Positions 23,892 through 32,341 of a stretch of DNA of 44,658 nt are shown piece after piece. This stretch comes from Lachnospiraceae bacterium (GTDB lineage: Bacteria > Bacillota > Clostridia > Lachnospirales > Lachnospiraceae). Location of the stretch: contig JAFWDM010000117.1 in the NCBI GenBank assembly GCA_017513005.1, positions 1-44,658 on the forward strand, in the 5' to 3' direction. Every line of letters starts with the position of its first letter. Position 1 is the stretch's first letter. The position numbers and the translations under genes are program-made. Below the pieces are notes generated by a model. It did not search any database. It was not told the DNA's origin and was given only the letters and a program-made list of their open reading frames with translations.

Positions 23892-25556
23892 GATCGCCTC
23901 GGCGAGAGCGTCCTTCTCCGCCTGGGCGGCGGCGAGGTCTTTGCCGAGCGTGGTGTAGTAGGCCTTGATCTTGGGCTCGGTGCCGGAAGGACGGATCATG
24001 ACCTTTGCGCCGTCATCGAGCACGAAGGAGATGACATTTGCCTTCGGCAGGCCGGTAGCGGCGGTGTCTTCGTAATCCGTCACGGAGGCGACCTTGTGCT
24101 CGCCCAGGGCTGTGATCGGATTCGTGCGCAGGCCGCTCATGATCTGTGCCATTTTGTCCATGCCGGAGAGACCCGGGAACTCCATGGTGTCGATCTTGTT
24201 GAGGTAGCGGCCGTACTGGGCGTAGATCTCCTCCAGACGCTGCTTGATGCTGGAGCCGATGCTGCGGTAGTAGGCGGCCATCTCACAGATGAGCATGGAA
24301 CCGATGACGGCATCCTTGTCGCGGACATAGGGCCCTGCCAGATAGCCGTAGCTCTCCTCGAAACCGAAGATGAAGCGGTCGACCTCACCGGCGGCCTCAA
24401 GCTGCGCGATCTGGTCGCCGATCCACTTGAAGCCGGTCAGGGTCTGCCGGAGCTCGACACCGTAGTGGTCTGCGATCTTCTCCGCCAGCGGCGTGGAGAC
24501 GATGGACATGACAGCGACGGGATTCTTGGGCATGGTGCCCTTCTCAATGCGGCCCGCACAGATATAGTCGAGCAGCAGGGCGCCCATCTCGTTGCCGGAG
24601 ACCAGCTCGTAGGAGCCGTCCGGGCACTTCATGGCGATACCGACGCGGTCCGCGTCCGGATCGGTCGCGAGCATGAGGTCCGCGCCGATCTCCTTGGCCA
24701 GGTTCAGACCGTATTTGAGGGCCTCGAAGATCTCGGGGTTCGGATACGGGCAGGTGGTGAAGTAGCCGTTCGGATACTCCTGTTCGGGCACGATGGTGAT
24801 GTCGGTGATGCCCATGTCCTTCAGGACCCGGGTCACGGGGACGAGGCCGGTGCCGTTCAGAGGAGAGTACACAAGCTTTAAGCCGGCGGTTCTGCACAGG
24901 CCCGGACGAACCTGGCGCGCCTCAATGGCTTCATAGAGGGCTTCCTTGCAGTCCTCGGTGACGAACTTGATCAGGCCCTTTTCCACGCCCTCGGAGAAAG
25001 GCATGTACTTCGCGCCGGTCAGGACATCCGTCTTCTGGATCGCATCGTATACCACGGCGGCAGCGTCGTCTGTCATCTGGCAGCCGTCGGGGCCGTAGGC
25101 CTTGAAGCCGTTGTACTTCGCCGGGTTGTGGGACGCCGTGATCATGATGCCGGCGTTGCAGTTGTAGTAGCGGGTCGCGAAGCTCAGCGCAGGCACGGGC
25201 ATCAGCTCGTCATAGATGCGGACATTGATGCCGTTGGCCGCGAGGACGCCCGCCGCGTCGCGCGCGAAGGTCCAGCCCTTGAGGCGGCTGTCATAGCTGA
25301 TGGCGACTGTCTGCGTACCGCCCTGTGTCTTCACCCATGCTGCAACACCCTGCGCCGCCTGGCGGACGACCCAGATATTCATGCGGTTTGTGCCGGCACC
25401 CAGCGTGCCGCGAAGGCCCGCCGTACCGAAAGAGAGTGCGATCGCGAAGCGCTCCTTGATGGCATCGTCATCGCCTTCAATGTCCTGCAGCTCTGTGTGG
25501 AGGTCGCAGTCGAGCAGATCCGCTTCCAGCCAGCGTTTGTATTCATCCTGATACAT
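23874..25556 (-). CDS. Phosphoglucomutase / phosphomannomutase
   Basis: The 560-residue alpha-D-phosphohexomutase interconverts glucose-1-phosphate and glucose-6-phosphate, or the mannose forms. Motifs in order: SFGTAGLRGTLG (about 42-53), the active-site phosphoserine loop TASHNPAKYNGFKAYGPDG (about 139-157), the metal loop DPDADRVGIA, the sugar-binding GFEESYGYL and the C-terminal phosphate-binding RPSGTEPKIK. I start at MYQDEYKRW because this is the usual family N-terminus and AGGTG lies upstream; a longer frame adds about 30 residues of no similarity. It is a single gene between convergent and divergent neighbours. Confidence 0.95.
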   Translation of the reverse strand: MYQDEYKRWLEADLLDCDLHTELQDIEGDDDAIKERFAIALSFGTAGLRGTLGAGTNRMNIWVVRQAAQGVAAWVKTQGGTQTVAISYDSRLKGWTFARDAAGVLAANGINVRIYDELMPVPALSFATRYYNCNAGIMITASHNPAKYNGFKAYGPDGCQMTDDAAAVVYDAIQKTDVLTGAKYMPFSEGVEKGLIKFVTEDCKEALYEAIEARQVRPGLCRTAGLKLVYSPLNGTGLVPVTRVLKDMGITDITIVPEQEYPNGYFTTCPYPNPEIFEALKYGLNLAKEIGADLMLATDPDADRVGIAMKCPDGSYELVSGNEMGALLLDYICAGRIEKGTMPKNPVAVMSIVSTPLAEKIADHYGVELRQTLTGFKWIGDQIAQLEAAGEVDRFIFGFEESYGYLAGPYVRDKDAVIGSMLICEMAAYYRSIGSSIKQRLEEIYAQYGRYLNKIDTMEFPGLSGMDKMAQIMSGLRTNPITALGEHKVASVTDYEDTAATGLPKANVISFVLDDGAKVMIRPSGTEPKIKAYYTTLGKDLAAAQAEKDALAEAIKPVFD

Positions 25557-25716
25557 ACTTGACACCTGCTTTCTTTGTAAAAAACCTGTTTTTTGCCTTT
25601 TGGCTAACCTGCTGTATTTTCTTCTGAAAAATGCGCAGGAATAAGGCAATTTTCCTAAATAAAACTATATCGGTTTTTTGTCCTTATGTCAATTCCAAAC
25701 GGCGCAGACCGGAGGT

Positions 25717-25786
25717 GACAAAGGTGACGGTTCTTTTTGTCATCCTCCAAAGAGGTGACAAAAAGAACCGTCCCCTTTGTCACCCC
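25717..25786. repeat. Dispersed palindromic repeat (two-arm hairpin)
   Basis: GACAAAGGTGACGGTTCTTT plus TTGTCA forms one arm, and after 13 bases TGACAAAAAGAACCGTCCCC plus TTTGTCA forms the other. The arms pair over about 28 bases with few mismatches. A half-copy is at 1252-1280. It looks like a REP/MITE-type sequence. Confidence 0.85.
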
Positions 25787-25860
25787 CGTCACGGTCCCCC
25801 CGCCACGGTCCCCTTGCCCCTCGTCACCCTTCCCGGTGGAGTCGGTGTCTGCAAAAAACA

Positions 25861-25889
25861 TTGTGCAATGTGTCAAAAAATGCTACTCT
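25861..25889 (+). promoter_or_regulatory. Possible promoter of the glycosyltransferase cluster
   Basis: TTGTGC (25861-25866), 17-base spacer ending in TGC, TACTCT (25884-25889). The -10 is poor but has an extended TG. It lies 130 bases before the first glycosyltransferase gene, in otherwise gene-free DNA (25557-26019). Confidence 0.35.
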
Positions 25890-26019
25890 AATAATAACTG
25901 TGTTCTGTCAGATTCCCGCTGTGTTTTTGTCAGGTGCTGCAGAACAGAGAGAATAGGACATCCGTCAGATCACCGGGCCTGAGACCCCGGTCTGTCTGAC
26001 CCACGAGGAGTAGAGTGCC

Positions 26020-27567
26020 ATGAAGGCAAAGACGTATCATGAATGGTTCCTGCAGAAGCAGGAGAAACTGGAAGCGGAACTTGCCGCGCAGGGCGAGGGA
26101 CCCGGCGCAGATCTGTCCGTGGAGGTCATACGCTATTCGCATTTGAAAAACTATATTCTCTCAGGAGAGAGCAAACCCGATATCCTGGTCGCCTGTGATG
26201 ACGACGGGGAGCTTTCCGGCTGTGCGCTCCGCCTGATCCGGGATTATTTTGCGACGCATCCCAGGGTAAACATGCTCTACGGGGACGAGGACCTGGTTAC
26301 GGAGGGGATCCATCTGAGTCCCTGGTTCAAGGCGGATTGGTCGCCGGATACGTTTTTGTCGACTTTCTATTTCGGGAGCATTTTTGCCCTGCGCACTACC
26401 GCCCTGGGCCTGATCAATCCCGGGAGACGCACGGCGAAGGAGTTCGAGCCGGAATCCCGGATCCTGGAGGATGAGGCGGAGGAGCGGGAGGCGAAGTGGA
26501 CGGAACCGGATATCGCGCTCCGCTCCTGGATCTACGGCAAGCTCTGCCTGAAGGTCGCGCAGGCGGACGGCGGTTTCTCCAGACGCCGCGGCGAAGCGAT
26601 GCCTGTCGGGCATATCTCCGAGGTCCTGTTTCATGCGTCGAAAAAACCGGAGACCTGGGATGCGGACCTGATCCGCGATTCCCTGACAGGGCGCTACAAC
26701 AGGGAATCCGCTCATTCGAGAGTGATCAGCATCATCATTCCCAGCAAGGACAATCCCGCCCTGCTCGAGAGATGCGTGCACTCGGTCATGGAGTATGTGC
26801 GTGTGCCCTATGAGCTGATCATCGTGGACAACGGGAGCAGCGCTCCCAACCGCAGCCGGACCCAGGCTCTGGTCGATGAGGTCAACGCCGGCGATATGTC
26901 AGCCGTCTATCTCTACAAGGAGATGCCCTTCAATATGGCCCGCATGAACAATATGGGCGCGGCAGCCGCGAACGGGGAGATGCTGCTGTTCCTGCACGAT
27001 GATGTCGTCGTGCAGAAGCTGGGCTGGCTCTCCCACCTGTCCGAAAAGGCCAAGCTCCCCTACGTGGGCGCGGTCGGCATGAAGCTTCTCTATCCGAACT
27101 CGAACGTCATCCAGCACGCGGGAATCATGTCCGTCGCTGACGGCCCGGTCTATAAGCTGCAGTACCGCACCAATGATGAGGTCTGGCACTTTGGCTTCAA
27201 CAAGGGCGTGCGCAACGTCCTCGCCATCTCGGGAGCCTGCATCATGGTCCGCAGGGAGGTGTTCGGCGAGGTCGGCGGGTTTGATGAGAATAATTTCCCG
27301 GACTGCTTCACGAATGTGGATTTCTGCTACCGTGTGTTTGAAAAAGGCTACTACAATGTAGTGCGTAACAACATGTACCTCTATTATTATGATCCGGTCT
27401 CCAGCGAGAACCTGCAGACCCTTGAGCAGCGGGAGAAGAACAGGCCGGTGGAGCTGGAGAAGCTCCGCAGTCTCCATCCCATGCTCGCCGGGACGGATCC
27501 CTTCTATCACAAATACCTGACCCAGGACACCGGAGAGACGAGATTTCTCCCGTCCCTGGAGCTGTGA
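26020..27567 (+). CDS. Family 2 glycosyltransferase
   Basis: The 515-residue protein carries a full GT2 domain from about residue 233: VISIIIPSKDNPALLERCVHSV, LIIVDNGSS, NMARMNNMGAAAANGEMLLFLHDDV (DxD-like metal site HDD) and GFDENNFPDCFTNVDFCYR, the family's acceptor loop. Residues about 50-140 look like a second, incomplete GT2 half (DILVACDDDGELSG, MLYGDEDLV, HLSPWFKADWSPDTFLSTFY). That arrangement is known from large rhamnosyl/galactosyl transferases building surface glycans. No membrane helices are apparent. AGGAG lies 11 bases upstream. Acceptor and sugar are not predictable. Confidence 0.92.
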   Translation: MKAKTYHEWFLQKQEKLEAELAAQGEGPGADLSVEVIRYSHLKNYILSGESKPDILVACDDDGELSGCALRLIRDYFATHPRVNMLYGDEDLVTEGIHLSPWFKADWSPDTFLSTFYFGSIFALRTTALGLINPGRRTAKEFEPESRILEDEAEEREAKWTEPDIALRSWIYGKLCLKVAQADGGFSRRRGEAMPVGHISEVLFHASKKPETWDADLIRDSLTGRYNRESAHSRVISIIIPSKDNPALLERCVHSVMEYVRVPYELIIVDNGSSAPNRSRTQALVDEVNAGDMSAVYLYKEMPFNMARMNNMGAAAANGEMLLFLHDDVVVQKLGWLSHLSEKAKLPYVGAVGMKLLYPNSNVIQHAGIMSVADGPVYKLQYRTNDEVWHFGFNKGVRNVLAISGACIMVRREVFGEVGGFDENNFPDCFTNVDFCYRVFEKGYYNVVRNNMYLYYYDPVSSENLQTLEQREKNRPVELEKLRSLHPMLAGTDPFYHKYLTQDTGETRFLPSLEL

Positions 27568-27636
27568 CGATCAGTCCGTCCACAGACATACCGGTTCCGG
27601 TTCAGTGGCGGACTTTAGTCCCTGGAGCTGTGACGA
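27552..27636 (+). repeat. 66-bp-offset duplication of a glycosyltransferase gene's stop region
   Basis: GTCCCTGGAGCTGTGACGA, which includes the TGA of the preceding gene, is at 27552-27570 and again at 27618-27636. The second copy is outside any gene. Confidence 0.85.
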
Positions 27637-27741
27637 GCAGGGACCGCGGCGAAGAATTTGTACGACCTGTCTGCCTGATTGCGGATATGCTCTGCGGGAG
27701 GATCCCGCATCCGGCTTGCGCAGTTTAGAACGAGGTGTTCC

Positions 27742-29076
27742 ATGTCTCCGATTGGTACGCTACGAAACAAGATCACATCTGCGGGAATCAAGAGCGCGGA
27801 ACAGATCCGCGCAGCTGCCGTGCGCGCGGCTGCCCGCAGCGGAAAGATTTCCTATACCTATGAAGAGCCGCAGGAGGATGTACTCCTGATGCAGGAGACC
27901 GTGTCGGAACGGCTGCGGGAGGGCGAACCCGCTTCCTCGGTCCTGGGGTCCTCCTTTTATCTGCACAAGGATGCCAGGCCCCCTCTTTTTTCCATCTTCC
28001 AGGCTGTGCGGGAACCGGATCTGAAGCTTTTCCGCTCCACGCTGACGTCTATCCTGGAACAAACCTACGGTGAATTCGAACTTTATATCCTTGACCTGGG
28101 AATCTCCGGGGAAGTGCGGGACGTGATCGCCTGGTACCGGGAGGAGAGGCTGCATTATCTTGATATCTCCGACGGGACCGGTCTGGCAGGAGTGTGCAAC
28201 CGCGCAGCCGCCCAGGCGGCCGGCGACTATGTTCTGCGCCTGCAGTGCGGCGACCTGCTGACGAAGGATGCGCTGTTTGAGATCGCGCTCGCCGTCATGC
28301 AGACGGACGCCGAGATCCTCTACACGGATGAGGACCGGCGCGATGCGCGGGGAAAACACTTTACGGATCCCTATTACAAGCCGGATTTCAGTCTCGATTA
28401 TCTCTATGCCACCGATTATATCTCCCGGATCCTGATCGTTCACAGGACCCTCTTTCTGGCTCTCCGCTTCCGCGATGAATACGAGTGCGCGCCGGAGTAT
28501 GATCTGGTGCTGCGCGCACCAAAATCGGGGATCCACCATATCCCCCGGATCCTCTGCCATGTCTGCCCGAAAGGAATCCAGACGGCGGAGATCATGGATG
28601 CCCGGAGACGGGCGCTGGAGGACTACTTCCATGTGCGCGGGGTCCGGGCCCGTGTCCGCCCGCCCAGGACCGGACAGATCATGGATATCGAGTATATCCC
28701 GGATATTTTTACAGCCCGCAGGATGGTCGGGATCGTGGGAGGCAAGGTCCTGAACGAGAAGCACCGCATCATCGGGGGCATGGAGGACGAGCGCGGCAAC
28801 GTCCTGTTTGAAGGCTGGGACGAGGCCGAAGAAGGCCCGCACCTGATCGCGCAGACCGTCCAGAACGCCTGGGCGGTGGACGTCCGCTGCATGCGGATCC
28901 GGGAGGAGCTCTATGGGCTCTATGAGGAGATCTTCGGCTGTTCCTACGAGGGCCATATCATGCATGCGGATGAAAACCTGCACACCCTCAGCAGGCAGTT
29001 CTGCGCCCGTGTACGCGAGATGGGCTATAACATAGTCTGGAATCCCATGCTGCGCCGCGTCGTCCGGCAGTCCTGA
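27742..29076 (+). CDS. Family 2 glycosyltransferase
   Basis: The 444-residue GT2-related protein: RPPLFSIFQAVREPDLKLFR leads into the nucleotide-sugar region, then GLAGVCNRAAAQAAGDYVLRLQCGD, ILYTDEDRRD with a TDED metal-type motif, and FTDPYYKPDFSLDYLYATDYISRILI, the hallmark of the same GT2 subgroup as the preceding gene. The typical IPxYN opening is altered (FSIFQAV). I place the start at ATG 27742 behind GAGGTG; an in-frame upstream extension has no RBS. It is probably co-transcribed with the preceding gene, 170 bases upstream. Confidence 0.88.
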   Translation: MSPIGTLRNKITSAGIKSAEQIRAAAVRAAARSGKISYTYEEPQEDVLLMQETVSERLREGEPASSVLGSSFYLHKDARPPLFSIFQAVREPDLKLFRSTLTSILEQTYGEFELYILDLGISGEVRDVIAWYREERLHYLDISDGTGLAGVCNRAAAQAAGDYVLRLQCGDLLTKDALFEIALAVMQTDAEILYTDEDRRDARGKHFTDPYYKPDFSLDYLYATDYISRILIVHRTLFLALRFRDEYECAPEYDLVLRAPKSGIHHIPRILCHVCPKGIQTAEIMDARRRALEDYFHVRGVRARVRPPRTGQIMDIEYIPDIFTARRMVGIVGGKVLNEKHRIIGGMEDERGNVLFEGWDEAEEGPHLIAQTVQNAWAVDVRCMRIREELYGLYEEIFGCSYEGHIMHADENLHTLSRQFCARVREMGYNIVWNPMLRRVVRQS

Positions 29077-29170
29077 AAAGACGATGAGATGCAGGATGAG
29101 GATAAAAACTGCGGCGAAGACTGTATCGGAAGCTATGAAACGGACTGCACGGAAAAGTGTGACAAAGATT

Positions 29171-29207
29171 GTGACAAGAGGAGAGGCTCCCTTGTCACGT
29201 CTTTTTT
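29171..29207 (+). terminator. Terminator after the second glycosyltransferase
   Basis: GTGACAAGAGGAG pairs with CTCCCTTGTCAC, followed by GTC and TTTTTT. The arm ends resemble the GTGACAAA arms of the dispersed palindrome. Confidence 0.8.
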
Positions 29208-29210
29208 CTC

Positions 29211-29322
29211 CATCATCCGGGAGTCCGGCCGTTATCTCCATCATCCGGGAGTCCGGCCGTTATCTCCGGCTTTCAGGAGTCCGGCTGTTTTGTCCATCAT
29301 CCGGAAGCCCAACCATTTTCGC
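29211..29322 (+). repeat. 28-bp tandem repeat, four units
   Basis: Units at 29211-29238, 29239-29266 (identical, CATCATCCGGGAGTCCGGCC...), 29267-29294 and 29295-29322 (diverged) are joined without spacers. The array fills the space between the terminator and the RBS (GAGG, 29327) of the next gene. Confidence 0.95.
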
Positions 29323-29339
29323 CAATGAGGTCAAAACGC

Positions 29340-30401
29340 ATGCCTGATAACTCGATTGCAAAAGTGACTGTCGTCCTGCCGGCAAGGAACTGCGCCGGGC
29401 ACCTGGACAGGTGCCTGCAGATCTTCACGGCAGACAATAACGGAACCGGGACTCCCTCCCGAAAAACCGGACATGCACAGACCCCTGCCCTGATCGTAGT
29501 GGACGACGGCTCTACCGACGGGACTGCGCAGATGGTGCGGGAAAAGTGGCCGTCTGTGACCCTGCTGACGCTGCCCGCGCACACCGGCTATGCCCATGCG
29601 GCCAATGCCGGGCTGCGACTTGTGCGCACGGAATATGCCTTTTTGCTCCGGCCCGACCTGCAGCCCGGGAAGAAATGCCTGCAGAGGCTCCTGCAGGCCA
29701 TGGAGGCCGGCGCTCAGGGCGGGGACGGCAGCAGTGTTTTCTGTACAGTTCCTGTCCGGTCTGCACCTGCACCCGGTAATGCCGGGCGGAAACCCTTCGA
29801 AACGGTCGCGGTACCGGACGGGTGCGCCCTGTACCGCATGCAGGCGCTGGAGGAGATCGGCTGGTTCGATGAGCGCCATTTTGACGGGCTCGAGGCTTTT
29901 GACCTGAGTCTGCGCGCCGCTCTGTACGGCTGGCGGACTCTGCAGGTTCCCGGAGCGGCCGTCCGGCCCTGGAGGAGGGATCCTCACACGGACACCTTCC
30001 GGCGCCAGCTCGCGGCCGGCAATGCTCCCTTTGTCCTTTACAAGAATCTTCCCGGCCTGCAGCGGCTTCTGGGAGCACCCCTCTATATGGCGGCTGACGC
30101 GGCACAGGCTGCCGCCTTCCGGAAAGAGGGCGAAGCCGGGGCCTGGCGGATGGCCCGCACCAGGGGAAGGGCGCTGCGCAGCCTGGAACGGGAGCGGAGA
30201 ACCGCATTGAAGGACGGGATCAGCGTCTATCCGGAGAACATCGCCGATGCGTCTTTTCTGGGGATGGAGGAGGCAGTCAGGAGGATCTACCCGCTCTTTA
30301 TCGCACAGAAAGAACCCGTCATACTCTCGAGGCTCCCGCAGTATCTCCATCTGCAGAGGCTGCTGCTGTCTGCCCATGTACACTGCTTTCTGTGTAAGTG
30401 A
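29340..30401 (+). CDS. Family 2 glycosyltransferase
   Basis: The 353-residue GT2 protein: KVTVVLPARNCAGHLDRCLQ, ALIVVDDGSTDGTAQMV (nucleotide-binding Asp), GYAHAANAGLRLVRTEYAFLLRPDL and the FDERHFDGLEAFDLSLRA acceptor loop. The DxD position is RPD, so metal binding may differ. A charged, Arg-rich C-terminal region (about 250-300) is not part of the core fold. The start at 29340 is chosen because GAGG lies nine bases upstream; ATG 29325 would overlap that RBS. It belongs with the two preceding GT2 genes, although a terminator precedes it. Confidence 0.88.
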   Translation: MPDNSIAKVTVVLPARNCAGHLDRCLQIFTADNNGTGTPSRKTGHAQTPALIVVDDGSTDGTAQMVREKWPSVTLLTLPAHTGYAHAANAGLRLVRTEYAFLLRPDLQPGKKCLQRLLQAMEAGAQGGDGSSVFCTVPVRSAPAPGNAGRKPFETVAVPDGCALYRMQALEEIGWFDERHFDGLEAFDLSLRAALYGWRTLQVPGAAVRPWRRDPHTDTFRRQLAAGNAPFVLYKNLPGLQRLLGAPLYMAADAAQAAAFRKEGEAGAWRMARTRGRALRSLERERRTALKDGISVYPENIADASFLGMEEAVRRIYPLFIAQKEPVILSRLPQYLHLQRLLLSAHVHCFLCK

Positions 30402-30404
30402 ATT

Positions 30405-30590
30405 TCGTGGCCGGCGCAAAAAAAGCTTTGTGTTCATATGCGGCGGCCGCCCCTTTCGCGAAGCGAATTTAGCATGGGCGAGCGCAGGTTACAGAATAGC
30501 AATCTCCTTACAAAACTATAGTAGGAGTTCAGGCCCTCGACGGGGTTTGAATGGAACATACAGTTGTCTGAAAATGAGTACCCTGCCCGT
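30405..30590 (+). ncRNA. Candidate structured RNA, family not identified
   Basis: A 350-bp gap without a gene can fold into many mutually compatible helices on the plus strand: GGCCGGCGC/GCGGCGGCC (30409-30417, 30440-30448); GCCC/GGGC (30449-30452, 30476-30479) enclosing TTCGC/GCGAA; and GCAGGTTAC/GTACCCTGC (30484-30492, 30578-30586). The last encloses CTCCTTAC/GTAGGAG (30504, 30521) and TTCAGGCCC/GGGTTTGAA (30528-30536, 30543-30551). The final helix needs G-U pairs on this strand and would have A-C mismatches on the other. I cannot name the family. Confidence 0.6.
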
Positions 30591-30596
30591 TCTTAA

Positions 30597-30625
30597 TTGT
30601 AAAAGGGCGCGGATGATGGTATCAT
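30597..30625 (+). promoter_or_regulatory. Promoter of the coiled-coil protein gene
   Basis: TTGTAA (30597-30602), 17-base spacer, TATCAT (30620-30625), about 130 bases before the start codon and directly after the candidate RNA. Confidence 0.55.
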
Positions 30626-30753
30626 ATCTGTAATCCCCATGAAAAACACAAGATATTGGGCTTTTTGGCATGACTTCCACAAGTATCTGCGCAGCGGCTC
30701 CGCAGAGGATGCGCGCCGCCGCAGCATGCGGCTGTGGAAGCCGGGAGGTTTTT

Positions 30754-31392
30754 ATGCAAAATACGATCCCTATTATGGATCTGCGCAATCCTGACGAGCT
30801 GATCCGGGCAAACGGTGCGGCGGAAGCGGCACAGACGGACCGGCTCCGCGAAGAGGTCAGCGACTATACGCAGGTGATCGACCAGCTTCGGGATCTGTAC
30901 GACCGCAACAACGAGCTCGTACAGAAGCTTCAGTTCATGAACCGGAGCCAGACGGATGAGATCCGGAATCTCCTGCAGGAGAATAATGAGCGGATCTCGG
31001 AAAAGCTTGCCGCCATGCAGAGCCTGGATGCACAGGCCCTGCAGGAACAGGTCGCGGCAGCTGTCTCAGGCCCGCGGGAGGAGATCCTGGCCTCCCTGCA
31101 GAAGACGCAGGACCATGCCCGGCAGCTTCAGCAGGAATCGGATGATTTCAATCACAAAGAAAACGTCAGGGTATACAGGAACATACAGGCGTCCATGATC
31201 GCGGAGCTCGGCAAGCAGACGCAGGAGCTGCGCACACAGCTTGACGCGCTGCAGGAAATGCTGCAGGCCATGCGGCCGGATCCCGCGGAGGGATTCGTGC
31301 GCAAGGTATCCTTCGGGCTTTTAGCTGCTGTCCTCGCGATCCAGCTCCTTGAAGCCGTGGGGCTGCTGAGCCTGTTTCTGAGTATGCACTGA
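30754..31392 (+). CDS. Coiled-coil protein with C-terminal membrane anchor, function unknown
   Basis: The 212-residue protein has a short N-terminus (MQNTIPIMDLRNPDELI), then about 130 residues rich in Glu, Gln, Leu and Ala with heptad spacing (VIDQLRDLYDRNNELVQKLQ, LLQENNERISEKL), and one hydrophobic helix at the end (FGLLAAVLAIQLLEAVGLLS). It would sit in the membrane with the coiled coil in the cytoplasm. GGGAGG precedes ATG 30754; an upstream in-frame ATG adds 28 Cys/Ala-rich residues and is unlikely. No family is recognised. Its position after the glycosyltransferases hints at an envelope role only. Confidence 0.8.
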   Translation: MQNTIPIMDLRNPDELIRANGAAEAAQTDRLREEVSDYTQVIDQLRDLYDRNNELVQKLQFMNRSQTDEIRNLLQENNERISEKLAAMQSLDAQALQEQVAAAVSGPREEILASLQKTQDHARQLQQESDDFNHKENVRVYRNIQASMIAELGKQTQELRTQLDALQEMLQAMRPDPAEGFVRKVSFGLLAAVLAIQLLEAVGLLSLFLSMH

Positions 31393-31440
31393 GGTGCGGC
31401 GGGGCGGATCTGGCGGCTGCAAAATGCCGGAACAAACGGC

Positions 31441-31527
31441 GCTGCTGCCGGACATCTGTGGATATTTGTCCGTCTCCGGGAGCCGGCCCGCAGATACGGG
31501 AGCTGCTGCCGGACATCTGTGGATATT
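31441..31527 (+). repeat. 61-bp-offset direct repeat before the flavin reductase gene
   Basis: Twenty-six identical bases starting GCTGCTGCCGGACATCTGTG lie at 31441-31466 and 31502-31527. The second ends about 24 bases before the next start codon. Confidence 0.9.
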
Positions 31528-31550
31528 GAAAACCATGAGGGCAGGACGAA

Positions 31551-32132
31551 ATGGCTAGACAGTACTGGCGCCCGTCCAACATGCTGTATCCTGTGCCGCC
31601 GGTGATGATCAGCTGTGCGGACGAGGACGGGAAAAGCAATATCATGACTGCCGCCTGGGCGGGGACGATCTGCAGTGATCCTGTCATGGTCTCTGTATCG
31701 ATCCGGCCGGAGCGGTATTCACACGGCATCATTTCGAGGACGCGGGAATTTGTCATCAATCTCACCACACAGGAACTGGCCCGCGCGGCGGATTTCTGCG
31801 GAGTCCGCTCGGGCAGAGAAGTGGACAAGTTCGCCCTCCTGCATCTGACGAAACTCCCCTCGCGCCGCGTCAAGGCGCCGTCGATCGGAGAAAGCCCGGT
31901 GTGTCTGGAGTGCGTCGTGGAAAAGATTGAAAAGCTGGGGACCCATGACCTCTTCATAGCCAGGGTCGTACAGGTGTCTGTGGACGAGCGCTACCTCGAT
32001 GAAAAGGGGCGGTTCGCGCTCGAGGATGCAGGACTGGTCGCCTACGTACACGGCGCCTACCTCTCCCTCGGAAAAAAGCTGGGTACGTTCGGATTCTCCG
32101 TGCGGAAAAAGCGCGGAGGCAGAAAAAAATGA
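31551..32132 (+). CDS. Flavin reductase-like FMN-binding protein
   Basis: The 193-residue protein is of the flavin reductase (DIM6/NtaB) split-barrel family: PPVMISCADEDGKSNIMTAAWAGTICSDPVMVSVSIRPERYSHGII is the FMN-binding half, with the Cys of the family's T-x-C-S-x-P motif. EFVINLTTQELARAADFCG and GESPVCLECVV follow. Such proteins bind FMN and reduce flavins or act in small redox reactions. A basic tail (RKKRGGRKK) ends it. AGGGCAGGA lies upstream. It has no clear functional link with its neighbours. Confidence 0.9.
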   Translation: MARQYWRPSNMLYPVPPVMISCADEDGKSNIMTAAWAGTICSDPVMVSVSIRPERYSHGIISRTREFVINLTTQELARAADFCGVRSGREVDKFALLHLTKLPSRRVKAPSIGESPVCLECVVEKIEKLGTHDLFIARVVQVSVDERYLDEKGRFALEDAGLVAYVHGAYLSLGKKLGTFGFSVRKKRGGRKK

Positions 32133-32204
32133 CCTGCACATTCAAACATAAAAGATATCCATACAGAGGATCTGCACATGATCTGCATACCGGAACAGAC
32201 AGAG

Positions 32205-32290
32205 GCATCCACCCGGATGTTCCGGGCTGCAGATACATACTTCCTGCAGATACATACTTATTGATTTATACATCTTGATTTATACCTCGA
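32205..32290 (+). repeat. Short direct repeats before murA
   Basis: GCAGATACATACTT occurs twice (about 32229 and 32246), and TTGATTTATAC twice in the next 30 bases. The rest of the 200-bp gap between flavin reductase and murA is featureless. Confidence 0.65.
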
Positions 32291-32341
32291 AACCGGCCGG
32301 AAAATCACGCGCGGCCGGAGAAACATAGGGGCTTGATATAT

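Noticed and set aside
1252-25786. Insertion sequence bounded by the two palindromic repeats
   Set aside because: The sequence between them is ordinary housekeeping and transport genes, with no transposase or target duplication.
29211-29322. 28-bp repeats as a CRISPR array
   Set aside because: The units are head-to-tail with no spacers, and no cas gene is in the window. It is a plain tandem repeat.
30405-30590. Minus-strand resemblance to a type II tracrRNA (GTTCCATTCAAA start, T run at the end)
   Set aside because: There are no cas genes or repeats, and the main helix needs G-U pairs that exist only on the plus strand.
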